Notes: a model not told the origin generated them from the letters alone. 64,000 nucleotides of DNA from Paenibacillus nanensis (GCF_003583765.1 NZ_QXQA01000003.1:62001-126000); one strand, 5' to 3'; positions 52,026 through 61,341 are shown, counted from the first letter of the stretch. Program-made: numbers and translations.

Positions 52026-54332
52026 CTACTTATCAATCGTGATGGTGGATACGCCGTTTGCCTTGACGAAATCGACCGTATAGCCGAGAAACTCCGTCAG
52101 CGCTCTCAGCTTGACATAGGAACGGCCGTTTTTGAGCACGACGCCATTCGAGAAATAGGTGAGCTCCCCGTCCCGTTCGAGCGTAACTTCTTTCTTGTCC
52201 GTGTTCCAAGTCACTTCGTATCCAAGCGCTTCTCCGATCGCTTTTAATGGAACATAGGAAGTCCCGTCTGCGATATAAGGCTTGCCCAGCTCAGAAGAGA
52301 GCTTCAGCTCTTCTCCGTTAATCAAGATGCGGATCGGGTCCTGGAACTGCAGCTCGCTTGCTCTCATGATCAGACCGTTATAGCCAACGAAGATGTATTT
52401 GCCGTACGCTTTGACGCCGTCCTTCATGATTTTCGAACCGCTTACGGCCAAGTCGGCTTGCGGAATCCGAACCTCCCGCCAAGCGATGCCGTCTTGCGAC
52501 ACATAATAAGCATCATAGTTTACATATTCACCGTTTATTTCTTTCATGGAATCATTGAGGGCAACGAAATAGCCGTCGAACGAAGTGATAAATTCAAAAT
52601 TATCGTTTTCTCCTAAGTTCGTTTTACTTTTCGTCCACTTCATGCCGTCCTTGGATACATATACTTCATTGGCACGGTATTGGTCGACCGCGATATATTG
52701 CTTCCCGTTCCAAGCGATTAACGCTTGATCGATTTCGATCGTCTGCACCGTCGACCAGGTCGTGCCGTTTGTCGTTTGCATAATTTTGGTTGATCCGACG
52801 CCATCCGAAAAATCGTGAACGCGGACTGCGCCGAGCAGCCGTTTGCCGTCCCAAACCGAGGAAGTAAGCCAATAAGTGTCTTTGCTAACGCTCTCTACCT
52901 TCGTCCAATTTACGGCATCTTTGGAGGTATAGACGCCGTCAACTTGAGAGGACGCGACAAAAAATTTCCCCGTCCACACGATATTTCTTAAACCGCCGTA
53001 TTGATCGCGGAAAGGAACCTTCTCCTTCTTCCAGCTGACTCCATTTGCCGATGTGTATATGCCGCCGTTAGCGGCCGCGACGAATTTGCCTGCGCCCCAT
53101 ACGACATCGAATAGATGCGTTCTTCCGAGACGTTCTTGGTAGGGGAACGGGTTGCTGCCCTTCCAGGTTATACCGTCATCCGTATAAATGACCATGCCGT
53201 TTAGACCAACGGCTACCGTTCTTTTGCCATTCGTTGCGATCCCGCCAAATTCCGTACCGTAGGAAGTCCCGGCTAAGCGGTAGCTCCAGCTTGAACCGTC
53301 CTTCGTGAAGATCGAATACGTTCCGTCCGGCGAATCCTGCCTATCGTTGGAGCCGATGCCGGCAAAGCCGCCTTTAACCGGATAAAGGATATAGATGTTG
53401 GCCTGCAGGTTAGCGAGATCATGCTTCTTCCAGTTGACGCCGTCCGTTGATGTATACGCCACCTGTCTGGCAGCTCCTTCGACCATGTCGGTATAACCCG
53501 TCGCAATAAAGGTGCTCCCGTTATGTACGATGAAGGTTAACGTAGCGCCGGCCGGCGATTTGCTTTGCTTCTTCCAGGTTACGCCGTCAGCCGACGTGTA
53601 GATGCCGTTGCCTACACCGATATATTGATTGTTTGCCCAAATACGATATTGAACTCCTGCAGCGGTATCGTATTTTTTGGAGGTCCATTTCAGGCCGTCC
53701 TTCGAAATTCGAACCGTATTGTCGTCATAGCTGGTTAAGAAATACGTGTCATGCGCAAAGCCCAGCGCGAAATAACCGTTCTTCTGCAAAGTGACCGCTG
53801 TTGTCCAGTTTTCTCCGTCTTTGGAGGTGAAAACCTTCGAGGTTCCGAGCGCGACAAATTCGTTATTGCCCCAAATGAGCTGCTGAATCGGTTCCCCTGG
53901 CTTGAAGCCGATCTTCGTCCACGTTAAAGCGTCCTTCGAGATAAAGGCTTCGGCCGGCTTGTAGCTCGCATCGTTCTCATAGGCTGCGTTTGCGCCGAAC
54001 ATCACATACTTGCTGCCGTCCCATTCAATGGACGTGAGCTGATAATTTTGAAACTTCGAAAGCGCCTTCCAGCTTTGGCCGTCCGTCGACTTCATGACGG
54101 TTCCATAAGGACCGACGGCAACATACTCTCCGTTGCCGAATGCCAGCGCATACGGCGTTTCGGAGCTGAACGTCGTATCCAGCGTCCAGCCGTCGCCAAG
54201 CGTAACAGCCGGCTCTTGCAAGGTGATCGAATCTTCCACGGAAGATTGCGCGTTGGCAGCGGATAGCGGCGCCAGTAACGCTCCTAACAAAATAAATGGA
54301 ATGATCAAAGCTGCAATCGTTTTGCGGTTCAT
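52026..54332 (-). CDS. Secreted Asp-box beta-propeller protein with stalk domain
   Basis: A 768-residue exported protein with signal peptide (ALIIPFILLGALLAPLSAAN). About thirteen Asp-box motifs of the form S/T-x-D/N-G-x-x-W are spread over residues 80-650 (STDGQSW, SKDGENW, SKDGLKW, SADGVTW, STDGVNW, TKDGSSW, TDDGITW, SANGVSW, SKDGMKW, SQDGIAW and variants), giving one or two sialidase-like propellers. Catalytic sialidase Arg triads are not evident, so a binding role is more likely. Residues 670-768 are a stalk (copper-amine-oxidase N-terminal-like) domain (INGEELKLSSELGKPYIADG, YVPLKAIGEALGYEVTWNTD). GGGAGG lies 9 bases before the ATG. Confidence 0.85.
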   Translation of the reverse strand: MNRKTIAALIIPFILLGALLAPLSAANAQSSVEDSITLQEPAVTLGDGWTLDTTFSSETPYALAFGNGEYVAVGPYGTVMKSTDGQSWKALSKFQNYQLTSIEWDGSKYVMFGANAAYENDASYKPAEAFISKDALTWTKIGFKPGEPIQQLIWGNNEFVALGTSKVFTSKDGENWTTAVTLQKNGYFALGFAHDTYFLTSYDDNTVRISKDGLKWTSKKYDTAAGVQYRIWANNQYIGVGNGIYTSADGVTWKKQSKSPAGATLTFIVHNGSTFIATGYTDMVEGAARQVAYTSTDGVNWKKHDLANLQANIYILYPVKGGFAGIGSNDRQDSPDGTYSIFTKDGSSWSYRLAGTSYGTEFGGIATNGKRTVAVGLNGMVIYTDDGITWKGSNPFPYQERLGRTHLFDVVWGAGKFVAAANGGIYTSANGVSWKKEKVPFRDQYGGLRNIVWTGKFFVASSQVDGVYTSKDAVNWTKVESVSKDTYWLTSSVWDGKRLLGAVRVHDFSDGVGSTKIMQTTNGTTWSTVQTIEIDQALIAWNGKQYIAVDQYRANEVYVSKDGMKWTKSKTNLGENDNFEFITSFDGYFVALNDSMKEINGEYVNYDAYYVSQDGIAWREVRIPQADLAVSGSKIMKDGVKAYGKYIFVGYNGLIMRASELQFQDPIRILINGEELKLSSELGKPYIADGTSYVPLKAIGEALGYEVTWNTDKKEVTLERDGELTYFSNGVVLKNGRSYVKLRALTEFLGYTVDFVKANGVSTITIDK

Positions 54333-54394
54333 CGTAAAGCCTCCCTAGTTCGTATGTCATGCAGTTGTTACGACAATCGTAATTATAAGACTAC

Positions 54395-54406
54395 AGTCCT
54401 AGGACT
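54395..54406. promoter_or_regulatory. Perfect palindrome upstream of the propeller gene
   Basis: AGTCCTAGGACT is a 12-bp perfect palindrome; on the minus strand it is followed closely by GTAGTCTTATAAT, which contains a good -10 element (TATAAT). It replaces a recognisable -35, as expected for an activator site. Confidence 0.5.
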
Positions 54407-54561
54407 TCCATGAAATAAATGTCAACCGATCACCAATCGATAGAAAATGTATGGTCGAAATATTTCGAAATGTTTTTGTAACACAACTGCAACATTTAGT
54501 AAATATTTGGAGTCTCTTATATAGAGATCCCAAGGATGGATCGAATAAAGGGGGAATCGCC

Positions 54562-56061
54562 GTGAAGAAGAAGCGGGTATGGACGTGTATCGTTTTGGCA
54601 GGAACCTTAATCGCGGGGTGCAGCAGCGGGAGTAACAATAACGCAGCTTCCAACAGCGGGCAAAGCGCAAACAGGGCGCCTGAAAGCTCCACGGTGGCAA
54701 TGGGTGATCGTGCTCCTGTGCCGCAAAAGCAAGAGGGCATGTACTTTCAGGATTACGGCACCAATCCGTTCGTTTCGGCCGAAGAGGATGCTTTATCGAC
54801 CTTCGCCATTGACGTAGATACCGGCTCTTACACGATCGCCCGAAATTATATTGAGAACGGAAGCCTGCCTCCCGGCGAGGCTGTTCGTCTAGAAGAATAT
54901 GTGAACTACTTCGATATGGCGTACGAACCGCCTGCCGATGGAACGTTTGCAATCCATGCCGACGCCGGCCCTTCTCCATTCGAGGATGATCATTATGAGC
55001 TGGTTCGTATCGGCGTTAAAGGCAAGGAGGTGGAACCGGAAGAGCGGAAGCGGGCTAATTTGACCTTTGTTATCGACGTGTCAGGCTCGATGGATCGGGG
55101 TAACCGCATCGATCTTGTGAAACAAAGCCTTGAGCTGCTTGTCGAGGAGCTGAATGGTGATGATACGATCGGCATTGTCGTTTACGGTTCCACGGCGCAT
55201 GATGTGCTGGCTCCGACAGCGGTAGAGGAACGGGATCGCATTTTGAAGGCGATAGGCGGCCTGACGATTGAGGATTCGACGAATGTGGAGGATGGTCTTC
55301 TCCTCGGATACCGGATGGCGAACGAGTCGTTTGATCCGGCTGCGGTGAATCGCATTATTTTATGCTCAGATGGGGTAGCCAATGTCGGGGAAACAGGACC
55401 CGAGGGCATTTTGGAAAAAATCGAACGTTATGCGGAGGAGCAGATTTATTTAAGCACATTCGGGTTTGGCATGGGCAATTATAATGATGTTTTGATGGAG
55501 CAGCTCGCGGACAAAGGTGACGGGGTATATGCCTACATTGATGATATGCAGGAAGCCAAAAAGGTGTTTGGCACAGAGCTGACGGGCACGCTTCAGACGA
55601 TTGCGCAGGAAGCTAAAATCCAAGTGGCCTTCGATCCGGAGAAAGTTGAGGAATACCGTCTGTTAGGCTACGAGAACCGCGCTGTCGCCGACGAAGACTT
55701 CCGCAACCATCGTGTAGACGGGGGTGAGGTTGGAGCCGGACATTCCGTAACCGCGCTTTATGCGGTTCGAACCAAGGAGCGGGCAAGCGGCGAAATTGGC
55801 AAGGTGACGATTCGGTATAAAGAGCCCGAAAGCGAAACGTTTCAAGAAATGACTTCCGCGATCCGCTTATCCGGCGAGTTGTCCATAGAGTCGCGATTTC
55901 TGGCGTCGGTCGCAAAGTTCGCGGAGCTGCTGAAGGATGGCGGGGAAGAGGTAAACGGGAATGTGCTTTCCGAGGTGCGCCGTTTAGCACGCGATTCGGC
56001 CGGCAGCAAGGAGCAGGAAGCATTCGTACAGCTGCTCGATCAAGTGATGGAGCTGCGTTAG
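54562..56061 (+). CDS. VWA-domain lipoprotein (YfbK-like)
   Basis: A 499-residue lipoprotein with lipobox LIAGC and a Ser/Asn-rich linker. An N-terminal domain found before this VWA type is FVSAEEDALSTFAIDVDTGS with RLEEYVNYFDMAYEPP. The von Willebrand A domain at about 165-350 has an intact MIDAS (DVSGSMDRG, then CSDGVANVG), and a DUF3520-like C-terminal domain follows. Such proteins bind metal-dependent ligands outside the membrane; E. coli YfbK is the named relative. GTG 54562 has AAGGGGGAA 9 bases upstream; the frame is open further upstream but lacks a signal. Confidence 0.9.
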   Translation: MKKKRVWTCIVLAGTLIAGCSSGSNNNAASNSGQSANRAPESSTVAMGDRAPVPQKQEGMYFQDYGTNPFVSAEEDALSTFAIDVDTGSYTIARNYIENGSLPPGEAVRLEEYVNYFDMAYEPPADGTFAIHADAGPSPFEDDHYELVRIGVKGKEVEPEERKRANLTFVIDVSGSMDRGNRIDLVKQSLELLVEELNGDDTIGIVVYGSTAHDVLAPTAVEERDRILKAIGGLTIEDSTNVEDGLLLGYRMANESFDPAAVNRIILCSDGVANVGETGPEGILEKIERYAEEQIYLSTFGFGMGNYNDVLMEQLADKGDGVYAYIDDMQEAKKVFGTELTGTLQTIAQEAKIQVAFDPEKVEEYRLLGYENRAVADEDFRNHRVDGGEVGAGHSVTALYAVRTKERASGEIGKVTIRYKEPESETFQEMTSAIRLSGELSIESRFLASVAKFAELLKDGGEEVNGNVLSEVRRLARDSAGSKEQEAFVQLLDQVMELR

Positions 56062-56074
56062 AGCTTTCACGCAA

Positions 56075-56117
56075 ATAGGTCCGGAAGACGCCGTTCCATG
56101 GCGCTTTCCGGACCTAT
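56075..56117. terminator. Bidirectional terminator
   Basis: ATAGGTCCGGAA and TTCCGGACCTAT form a 12-bp stem between convergent genes, with an inner GCGC/GGCGC-rich loop. Confidence 0.85.
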
Positions 56118-56122
56118 CTGTT

Positions 56123-57103
56123 TTAGCCCTTCAATTTATCGTAATCAAGCGTTTGAATCGTGCCGTCTTCGTTATATTTCAGCTCGGTGAATTTCACGGA
56201 GCGTTTGTTATCGGCTCCGCCGGAGAGCGAGCTGTCGTGATAGAACAGATACCATTTGCCTTGGAATTCAACAATAGAGTGATGAGTCGTCCAGCCGAGC
56301 ACCGGCGTCAAAATTTTGCCTTTGAACACGAAGGGTCCCGTCGGGCTGTCGCCGACCGCATACACAAGATAGTGCGTGGAGCCGGTGGAATAAGACAAAT
56401 AATATTTGCCGTTATACGTATGCATCCACGGGCCTTCGAAATAACGTCTCTCTTCGTCGCCCGCAAGAATCGGGTTGCCGTCCTCGTCCACGATCGAAAT
56501 TTCTTTCGGCGCTTCTTTGAACGTCAGCATATCGTCGCTAAGCTCAGCCACGCGCGGTCCAAGTGCAGGAGCGTCCGGCGCAGGGCCTTCCGCATCCGGC
56601 ACAAACGATCCGGTCTGCCATTTCTCGAGCTGGCCTCCCCATAGCCCGCCGAAATACATATACGCCCTGTCATCTTTATCGATGAATACGGCCGGGTCGA
56701 TGCTGAAGCTTCCCGGTATGTAGTCAGGCTCTGGCTTAAACGGTCCGGAAGGGGAGGAGCTGGTCGCGACTCCGATTCGGAAGATGCCGTCATGGTCTCT
56801 TGCCGGGAAGAACAGGTAATACGTATTGTTCTTGTAAGCGGCGTCCGGCGCCCACATTTGCTGCTTCGCCCACTTCACATCTTTAACATGAAGCGCCTCG
56901 CCGTGGTCGACGCAAGGACCGTCCAAGCTTTCGATCGAAAGAACATGGTAGTCCTCCATATCGTATTGGTCTCCGTTATCATTGGAAACCATTTCATGGT
57001 CAAGGTCATGGGACGGATAAATGTAGAGTTTCCCTTCGAATACGTGCGCGGACGGGTCGGCTGTATAAATATGCGTCACTAACGGTTCGTTTTGCTTTGG
57101 CAT
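56123..57103 (-). CDS. GH43 beta-xylosidase/arabinofuranosidase, cytoplasmic
   Basis: A 326-residue GH43 propeller without signal peptide. Catalytic positions are the Asp in YTADPSAHVF, the Asp in FSIDPAVFID and the Glu in RYFEGPWMHT. QMWAPDAAYKNNTYYLFFPA is also typical. A protein of this length lacks the extra C-terminal domain of larger beta-xylosidases, fitting the small intracellular GH43 enzymes that trim xylo- or arabino-oligosaccharides. GAGGAGGATATAAA precedes the ATG, and a cre site lies 27 bases upstream of the gene. Confidence 0.9.
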   Translation of the reverse strand: MPKQNEPLVTHIYTADPSAHVFEGKLYIYPSHDLDHEMVSNDNGDQYDMEDYHVLSIESLDGPCVDHGEALHVKDVKWAKQQMWAPDAAYKNNTYYLFFPARDHDGIFRIGVATSSSPSGPFKPEPDYIPGSFSIDPAVFIDKDDRAYMYFGGLWGGQLEKWQTGSFVPDAEGPAPDAPALGPRVAELSDDMLTFKEAPKEISIVDEDGNPILAGDEERRYFEGPWMHTYNGKYYLSYSTGSTHYLVYAVGDSPTGPFVFKGKILTPVLGWTTHHSIVEFQGKWYLFYHDSSLSGGADNKRSVKFTELKYNEDGTIQTLDYDKLKG

Positions 57104-57129
57104 TTTATATCCTCCTCAAATCTATCATA

Positions 57130-57143
57130 TGTAAACGCTATCC
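57130..57143. promoter_or_regulatory. CcpA cre site before the GH43 gene
   Basis: TGTAAACGCTATCC matches the cre consensus at every defined position but the last. It suggests glucose repression of the minus-strand GH43 gene. Confidence 0.7.
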
Positions 57144-57251
57144 TTCTAATTTTACCAAATCAAAAAGGCGCGATAAACCCATAAAAAGTATGTCTAATAC
57201 CAAAATTATTATACATTTATCCTACTAACTGACGGGTTGAAAAAAATCGGA

Positions 57252-57281
57252 TTGCTGTAAGGGGGGCCATTCCGATATAAT
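57252..57281 (+). promoter_or_regulatory. Promoter of the diguanylate cyclase gene
   Basis: TTGCTG and TATAAT are 18 bp apart; transcription should start near 57288, just ahead of AAAGGAG at 57305. Confidence 0.65.
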
Positions 57282-57322
57282 TTGAAGAATCAGGCATAGG
57301 ACTTAAAGGAGTAGAAAGGGGC

Positions 57323-58564
57323 ATCTCTGCTATTTCCACATCAGCTCTTCGCGTCTTTATTCTGTTTCTGCTAGCAATCGCTTGCGGAATTGCAGCATTC
57401 ACGCATTCGTCTTTTGTCGCGACTCCTTTCACATTAAAGGTTTTAGCCACCTATTGGCTTTTTTCTTTTCTTTATTACCATTTACGGATCTCAAGCAAAA
57501 AAGGCGCCTCCACGATCGAATACGGCATTAACTACAATATTTCTTTAGTTTTATTTCTCGGGCCGTTCGGTCTGTTCCTCTTCGAGGCCTTCTATCGGAC
57601 AGTCGTCTACGTTTACAAAAAAGCAACGAAAACGGATGAGCCGCTTGAAGGCGCGCAGGCTTTCTTTAATGTCGGTTCGTTCGTGATTCAAGGCTCCGCC
57701 GCATATTATCTGTTCCAATTGTTCGACTATCATGATCAACATCACGTGATTTTATTCTGGCTGCTGCTTGTCGCACTGATTCTTGTGACAGCGGTGCTGT
57801 CAGATACGTTCCTTATCGTCGTGTTCAGTCTTCTCGGAGACATCAAGACGAAGAAGGATATGATTTCGTTCGTGAAATCCAGAAGCTTGCTGGACCTTGC
57901 CAAAACCGCGCTTTCGAACGGCCTGCTTATTCTGTTCCTGCAAGAGAATAACTGGACCGCGATTATGGGATTGTTTCTGCTTAATTATCTCGTGAGCCAA
58001 TCGTATCTCATCAAGGCGCAAAACGCGCAGGATAAAAACGAACGGGATAAATATGAAAAAATGGCGTATACCGATTTTTTGACGGGCGTATCGAATCGGG
58101 CGTATATGGATGTGAAGCTCAAAGAATGGAACGGCTCGGACGAGCCGCTCGGCATTGTCGTGACGGATATCGATAAGTTTAAGCGGATTAACGATACGTA
58201 TAACCATCATGTCGGCGACAGGGTCATCCAGCACTTTGCCGAAACGCTTAAGAGCCATCTCAAGAAGGAGGATGTGCTCATCCGCAGCGGCGGGGAAGAA
58301 TTTATCGTGTTTCTGCGGCATCGGTCCTTCGAGCAATGTTTTTTATTGATGGAAGGCTTAAGAATGGAAACCGAGAACCGCAAGGTTCATGCGGAATTTG
58401 GGGGAGAGTCGGTGGAGGTCGGCTATACCGCATCATTCGGCTTGTATTATTGCAGTGACCGAAGCGCGGTATCATTGGAAAAGGGCTGCGTCTTAGCCGA
58501 CCAGCTGCTGCTTCAAGCGAAGCAGCAGGGCCGAAACCGCGTGATGGCCGGCAAGGGAGAGTAA
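57323..58564 (+). CDS. Membrane diguanylate cyclase (GGDEF); non-canonical start
   Basis: About 413 residues. The C-terminal GGDEF domain (about residues 250-413) has LTGVSNRAYMDVKLKEW, the metal Asp in VTDIDKFKRINDTYNHHVGD, and an intact RSGGEEFIVF signature. Coding sequence without stops runs upstream from 57281 and encodes four further membrane helices (VFILFLLAIACGIAAF, ATYWLFSFLYYHL, NISLVLFLGPFGLFLF and IQGSAAYYLFQLF), so the protein has about six. No ATG, GTG or TTG is in frame before GTG 57683, in the middle of helix four. ATC 57323 or ATT 57332, behind AAAGGAG and AAAGGGG, are the best starts. It makes c-di-GMP. Confidence 0.8.
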   Translation: MSAISTSALRVFILFLLAIACGIAAFTHSSFVATPFTLKVLATYWLFSFLYYHLRISSKKGASTIEYGINYNISLVLFLGPFGLFLFEAFYRTVVYVYKKATKTDEPLEGAQAFFNVGSFVIQGSAAYYLFQLFDYHDQHHVILFWLLLVALILVTAVLSDTFLIVVFSLLGDIKTKKDMISFVKSRSLLDLAKTALSNGLLILFLQENNWTAIMGLFLLNYLVSQSYLIKAQNAQDKNERDKYEKMAYTDFLTGVSNRAYMDVKLKEWNGSDEPLGIVVTDIDKFKRINDTYNHHVGDRVIQHFAETLKSHLKKEDVLIRSGGEEFIVFLRHRSFEQCFLLMEGLRMETENRKVHAEFGGESVEVGYTASFGLYYCSDRSAVSLEKGCVLADQLLLQAKQQGRNRVMAGKGE

Positions 58565-58570
58565 CAATGG

Positions 58571-58600
58571 AAGTCCACGAGTGAATCGTGGACTTTTTTT
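58571..58600 (+). terminator. Rho-independent terminator
   Basis: AAGTCCACGA and TCGTGGACTT form a 10-bp stem with a 5-base loop, followed by T5. Confidence 0.95.
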
Positions 58601-58606
58601 GCGGCT

Positions 58607-59188
58607 TTATGCTCGTCTAGACCCAAGCATCCGCGCCTTTTCCAGCCATTTGGCCCGCTGCTCCTTGCTCGACGGCCGAACCGGGCTGATTTCGGTAACG
58701 CGCACCGGCTTGATGCCGCAGAAATGAAGGATGTTCCGCTTCATCACTTGATGGCCGGCATGTCTGTAGATCCACCGGTTGTACCAGGCCGGCGTATCCA
58801 TCGTAACGAGCAAATGCGCGGTTTTTCCGGTCAAGAGCTTATCCCAAAGCTGTGAGTTGTCCCGGTATTTGAAGGCAAATCCGGGAAGAAAAACGCGGTC
58901 GATAAAGCCTTTCAGAACGGCGGGCATCGCGCCCCACCAGGTCGGATAGACGAAAACGAGATGCTCTGCCCAGCGAATCAGCTCCTGGGCTTTCAGCAAA
59001 TCCGGCTCGAGCTCGGTTCTTTGGCGATAGCCGTATTTGAGGACCGGCTCAAACTGCATATGGCTCAAATCGATAATGCGTACTTCGGCGCCGCTATCCG
59101 ATGCCCCTATTTTGTATGCTTCGGTTAACGCCGCGCAGAAGCTTTGCGGATCGGGATGGCCGTTAATGACAACAATATTGGTTTTCAT
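58607..59188 (-). CDS. NAD(P)H quinone reductase, flavodoxin-fold
   Basis: A 193-residue protein of the NQO1/MdaB-KefF group: VVINGHPDPQSFCAALTEAY binds FMN or FAD phosphate, and the signature YPTWWGAMPAVLKGFIDRVF precedes FLPGFAFKY. It reduces quinones by two electrons. ATG 59188 has AGGAGGAAG 6 bases upstream. It is divergent from an AraC regulator 123 bases away, which probably controls it. Confidence 0.9.
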   Translation of the reverse strand: MKTNIVVINGHPDPQSFCAALTEAYKIGASDSGAEVRIIDLSHMQFEPVLKYGYRQRTELEPDLLKAQELIRWAEHLVFVYPTWWGAMPAVLKGFIDRVFLPGFAFKYRDNSQLWDKLLTGKTAHLLVTMDTPAWYNRWIYRHAGHQVMKRNILHFCGIKPVRVTEISPVRPSSKEQRAKWLEKARMLGSRRA

Positions 59189-59311
59189 ATCCAACTTCCT
59201 CCTATATGATAGTGGAATAAGAGCTATCCTTAGCTTAAGAGGATTCGGCTTGAAAAGGTATGACCGGAAGCGCAGCATAGGGTGCTTTTTGGCGCAAAGG
59301 AGGATAGGCGG

Positions 59312-60334
59312 ATGGAAGGACCCGGCATCTCGATTTCAATGGTATATCCGATTATGAAAGCGATCGTTCATAAAGGGCTGGATTCGAAACGGTTTTGCGG
59401 CTTTGCCGCTTTTGAAGAGAGCCTGCTGCAGGATCCGGACGCGAGGATCGCGGGCGAGGAGCTGGAGCGGTTAATGATCGCCGCCGCCGATTTTACGCGG
59501 GACGATTATTTCGGATTGTATCAGGGGCTTATTACGGAATTTGCCGATTTGGGGGTGCTTGGTTATGTCATGATGCATTCCAAAACCGTTGAAGGCGCGC
59601 TTGAGGCTTACAAGCGCTATAATGTCATTTTGTGCAGCGGCTTTCAGCTCGAATGGGAATTGCTAGGCGACCAAGCGCGAATACGAGTGTTCACTCAGCA
59701 TGAAGGAGGCTTCTCGCGCCATTGCGCCGAGGACATGGTCAGCTCGCTGTACCGGTTGATCGGCAGGCTGAGCAGCAAGCTCGTCCCTCTGCAAGGGGTA
59801 TCCTTTACCCATGCATGCCCGGGAGGCTTTGGGCCTTATATGGATGTCTTTGGCGTAATTCCCGTATTCGAGGCGGAGCATAACGCGATTTATTTGAACA
59901 AAGAAGTGTTAGGCTACCCTATTCTTTATGCCGACGACAAGCTGTTATCCGTATTCGAATCCATCGCGGAGGAGACGAAGGTGGAGCTGTCGGGGAGCAA
60001 ACGGTTTTCGGAGCAGGTCGTGCTTTGGCTGAAAAAAAAGATGCCGTCTCAGTTTCCGAGCTTGCAGGAGACGGCGGCATATTTCGGAATGAGCGCAAGG
60101 ACGCTTCAACACAAGCTGAAGCAAGAGGAAACGACGTTCTATGAATTGTCCGTCCAGGTGCGCAAGGAGCTGGCGATCAGTTATTTGAAGCGGAAGGAAT
60201 ATTCCGTCGGCGATATCGCTTATGCGCTTCATTTCTCGGAGCCGAGCGCCTTCCAAAACGCGTTCAAAAAATGGACGGGACTGACGCCAGGCCAGTACCG
60301 GTCGCACGCGGACCGGCGGACGGCGCAGGCTTAG
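59312..60334 (+). CDS. AraC regulator with arabinose-binding-like (OruR) domain
   Basis: A 340-residue regulator. The N-terminal 230 residues are the Arabinose_bd/OruR-type domain (VYPIMKAIVHKGLDSKRFCG, LGVLGYVMMHSKTVEGALEA), followed by the AraC domain (FPSLQETAAYFGMSARTLQH and YSVGDIAYALHFSEPSAFQN). ATG 59312 has AAAGGAGG 8 bases upstream. Its 3' end overlaps the convergent yhdH gene by 4 bases. The divergent quinone reductase is the likely target. Confidence 0.88.
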   Translation: MEGPGISISMVYPIMKAIVHKGLDSKRFCGFAAFEESLLQDPDARIAGEELERLMIAAADFTRDDYFGLYQGLITEFADLGVLGYVMMHSKTVEGALEAYKRYNVILCSGFQLEWELLGDQARIRVFTQHEGGFSRHCAEDMVSSLYRLIGRLSSKLVPLQGVSFTHACPGGFGPYMDVFGVIPVFEAEHNAIYLNKEVLGYPILYADDKLLSVFESIAEETKVELSGSKRFSEQVVLWLKKKMPSQFPSLQETAAYFGMSARTLQHKLKQEETTFYELSVQVRKELAISYLKRKEYSVGDIAYALHFSEPSAFQNAFKKWTGLTPGQYRSHADRRTAQA

Positions 60335-61338
60335 CCTCCGCCAAGCCGGACAACAATACGGCCGAGCGTTCTCGATTGCGTGATGTCGGCGAGAGCTTGA
60401 GGCAGCTGCCGCAGCGAAATTTCGCGGTCAACCAGCAGCTCAAGCCGGCCGGGCTTCCAATCGCCGGCCATTCGTTCCCACAGCTTCAGTCTGCGGCTGG
60501 CCGGGCAAAACACGGAATCGATGCCGAGCAGGCTGACCCCTCTCAATATAAAGGGCATGACCGTTGCCGGCACTGCGGTTCCTCCCGTAAGGCCGCTTGC
60601 GGCAACCGAGCCGCCATAGGAAATGGAGCTTAGAATGGCGGCTAAGGAGCTTCCGCCGACAGAATCGACGGCCGCTTGCCATCGCTGCTTGTTCAGCGGC
60701 TTGGCGGGAATGGCGTTGATGTCGCCGCGCGAGACGATTTCATCCGCGCCAAGCGCCGTCAAGTATTCCGCGGCGGCTTCCGGATCTCCGGTGCTTGCAA
60801 CGACATGATAGCCCTTTCGATGCAGGATGGCGATGGCCGCTCCGCCGACGCCGCCCGTCGCGCCTGTGACTAGGACGCTTCCTTTGTCCGGCGACATGCC
60901 GTTTTCCTCAAGGCGCTCGATCGATAAAGCGGCTGTAAAGCCGGCGGTCCCGTAGATCATCGCTTCCTTCAGCGACAGTCCGGCCGGAAGCGGCACCAGC
61001 CAATCCGCATGAACGCGGGCGTATTCGCTGAATCCGCCGTAATGCGTGACACCCAGCTGGTAACCTGTCGCAAGCACCGGTTGTCCCGGCTTAAATCGGC
61101 TGTCGGATGACGAAACGACGACACCCGATAGATCGATGCCGGGGACAAAAGGGTAAGAGCTGACGACTTTACCGTCAGGGCTGCAGGCAAGCGCGTCTTT
61201 GTAGTTGACGCTGCTGTAAGCGACTTGAACCAGCACCTCGCCTTCCGGCAAATCGTGAATCGACAGCTGCTTTACTTGAACGGTGAAAGTCCCGGTATTG
61301 TCCGCCACAAGCGCTTGAAACGATTCAGGCATTCCCAC
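60331..61338 (-). CDS. yhdH: YhdH/AcuI-type NADPH quinone or acryloyl-CoA reductase
   Basis: A 335-residue zinc-free medium-chain dehydrogenase. The catalytic-domain signature is SSVNYKDALACSPDGKV with YPFVPGIDLSG; the NADPH fingerprint is VLVTGATGGVGGAAIAILHR. The YhdH subgroup reduces acryloyl-CoA or quinone-like enones. GTG 61338 has AAGGGGCG 9 bases upstream. Four bases separate its start from the nitroreductase stop, so it is the third gene of the MarR operon. Confidence 0.9.
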   Translation of the reverse strand: MGMPESFQALVADNTGTFTVQVKQLSIHDLPEGEVLVQVAYSSVNYKDALACSPDGKVVSSYPFVPGIDLSGVVVSSSDSRFKPGQPVLATGYQLGVTHYGGFSEYARVHADWLVPLPAGLSLKEAMIYGTAGFTAALSIERLEENGMSPDKGSVLVTGATGGVGGAAIAILHRKGYHVVASTGDPEAAAEYLTALGADEIVSRGDINAIPAKPLNKQRWQAAVDSVGGSSLAAILSSISYGGSVAASGLTGGTAVPATVMPFILRGVSLLGIDSVFCPASRRLKLWERMAGDWKPGRLELLVDREISLRQLPQALADITQSRTLGRIVVRLGGG

Positions 61339-61341
61339 TCG

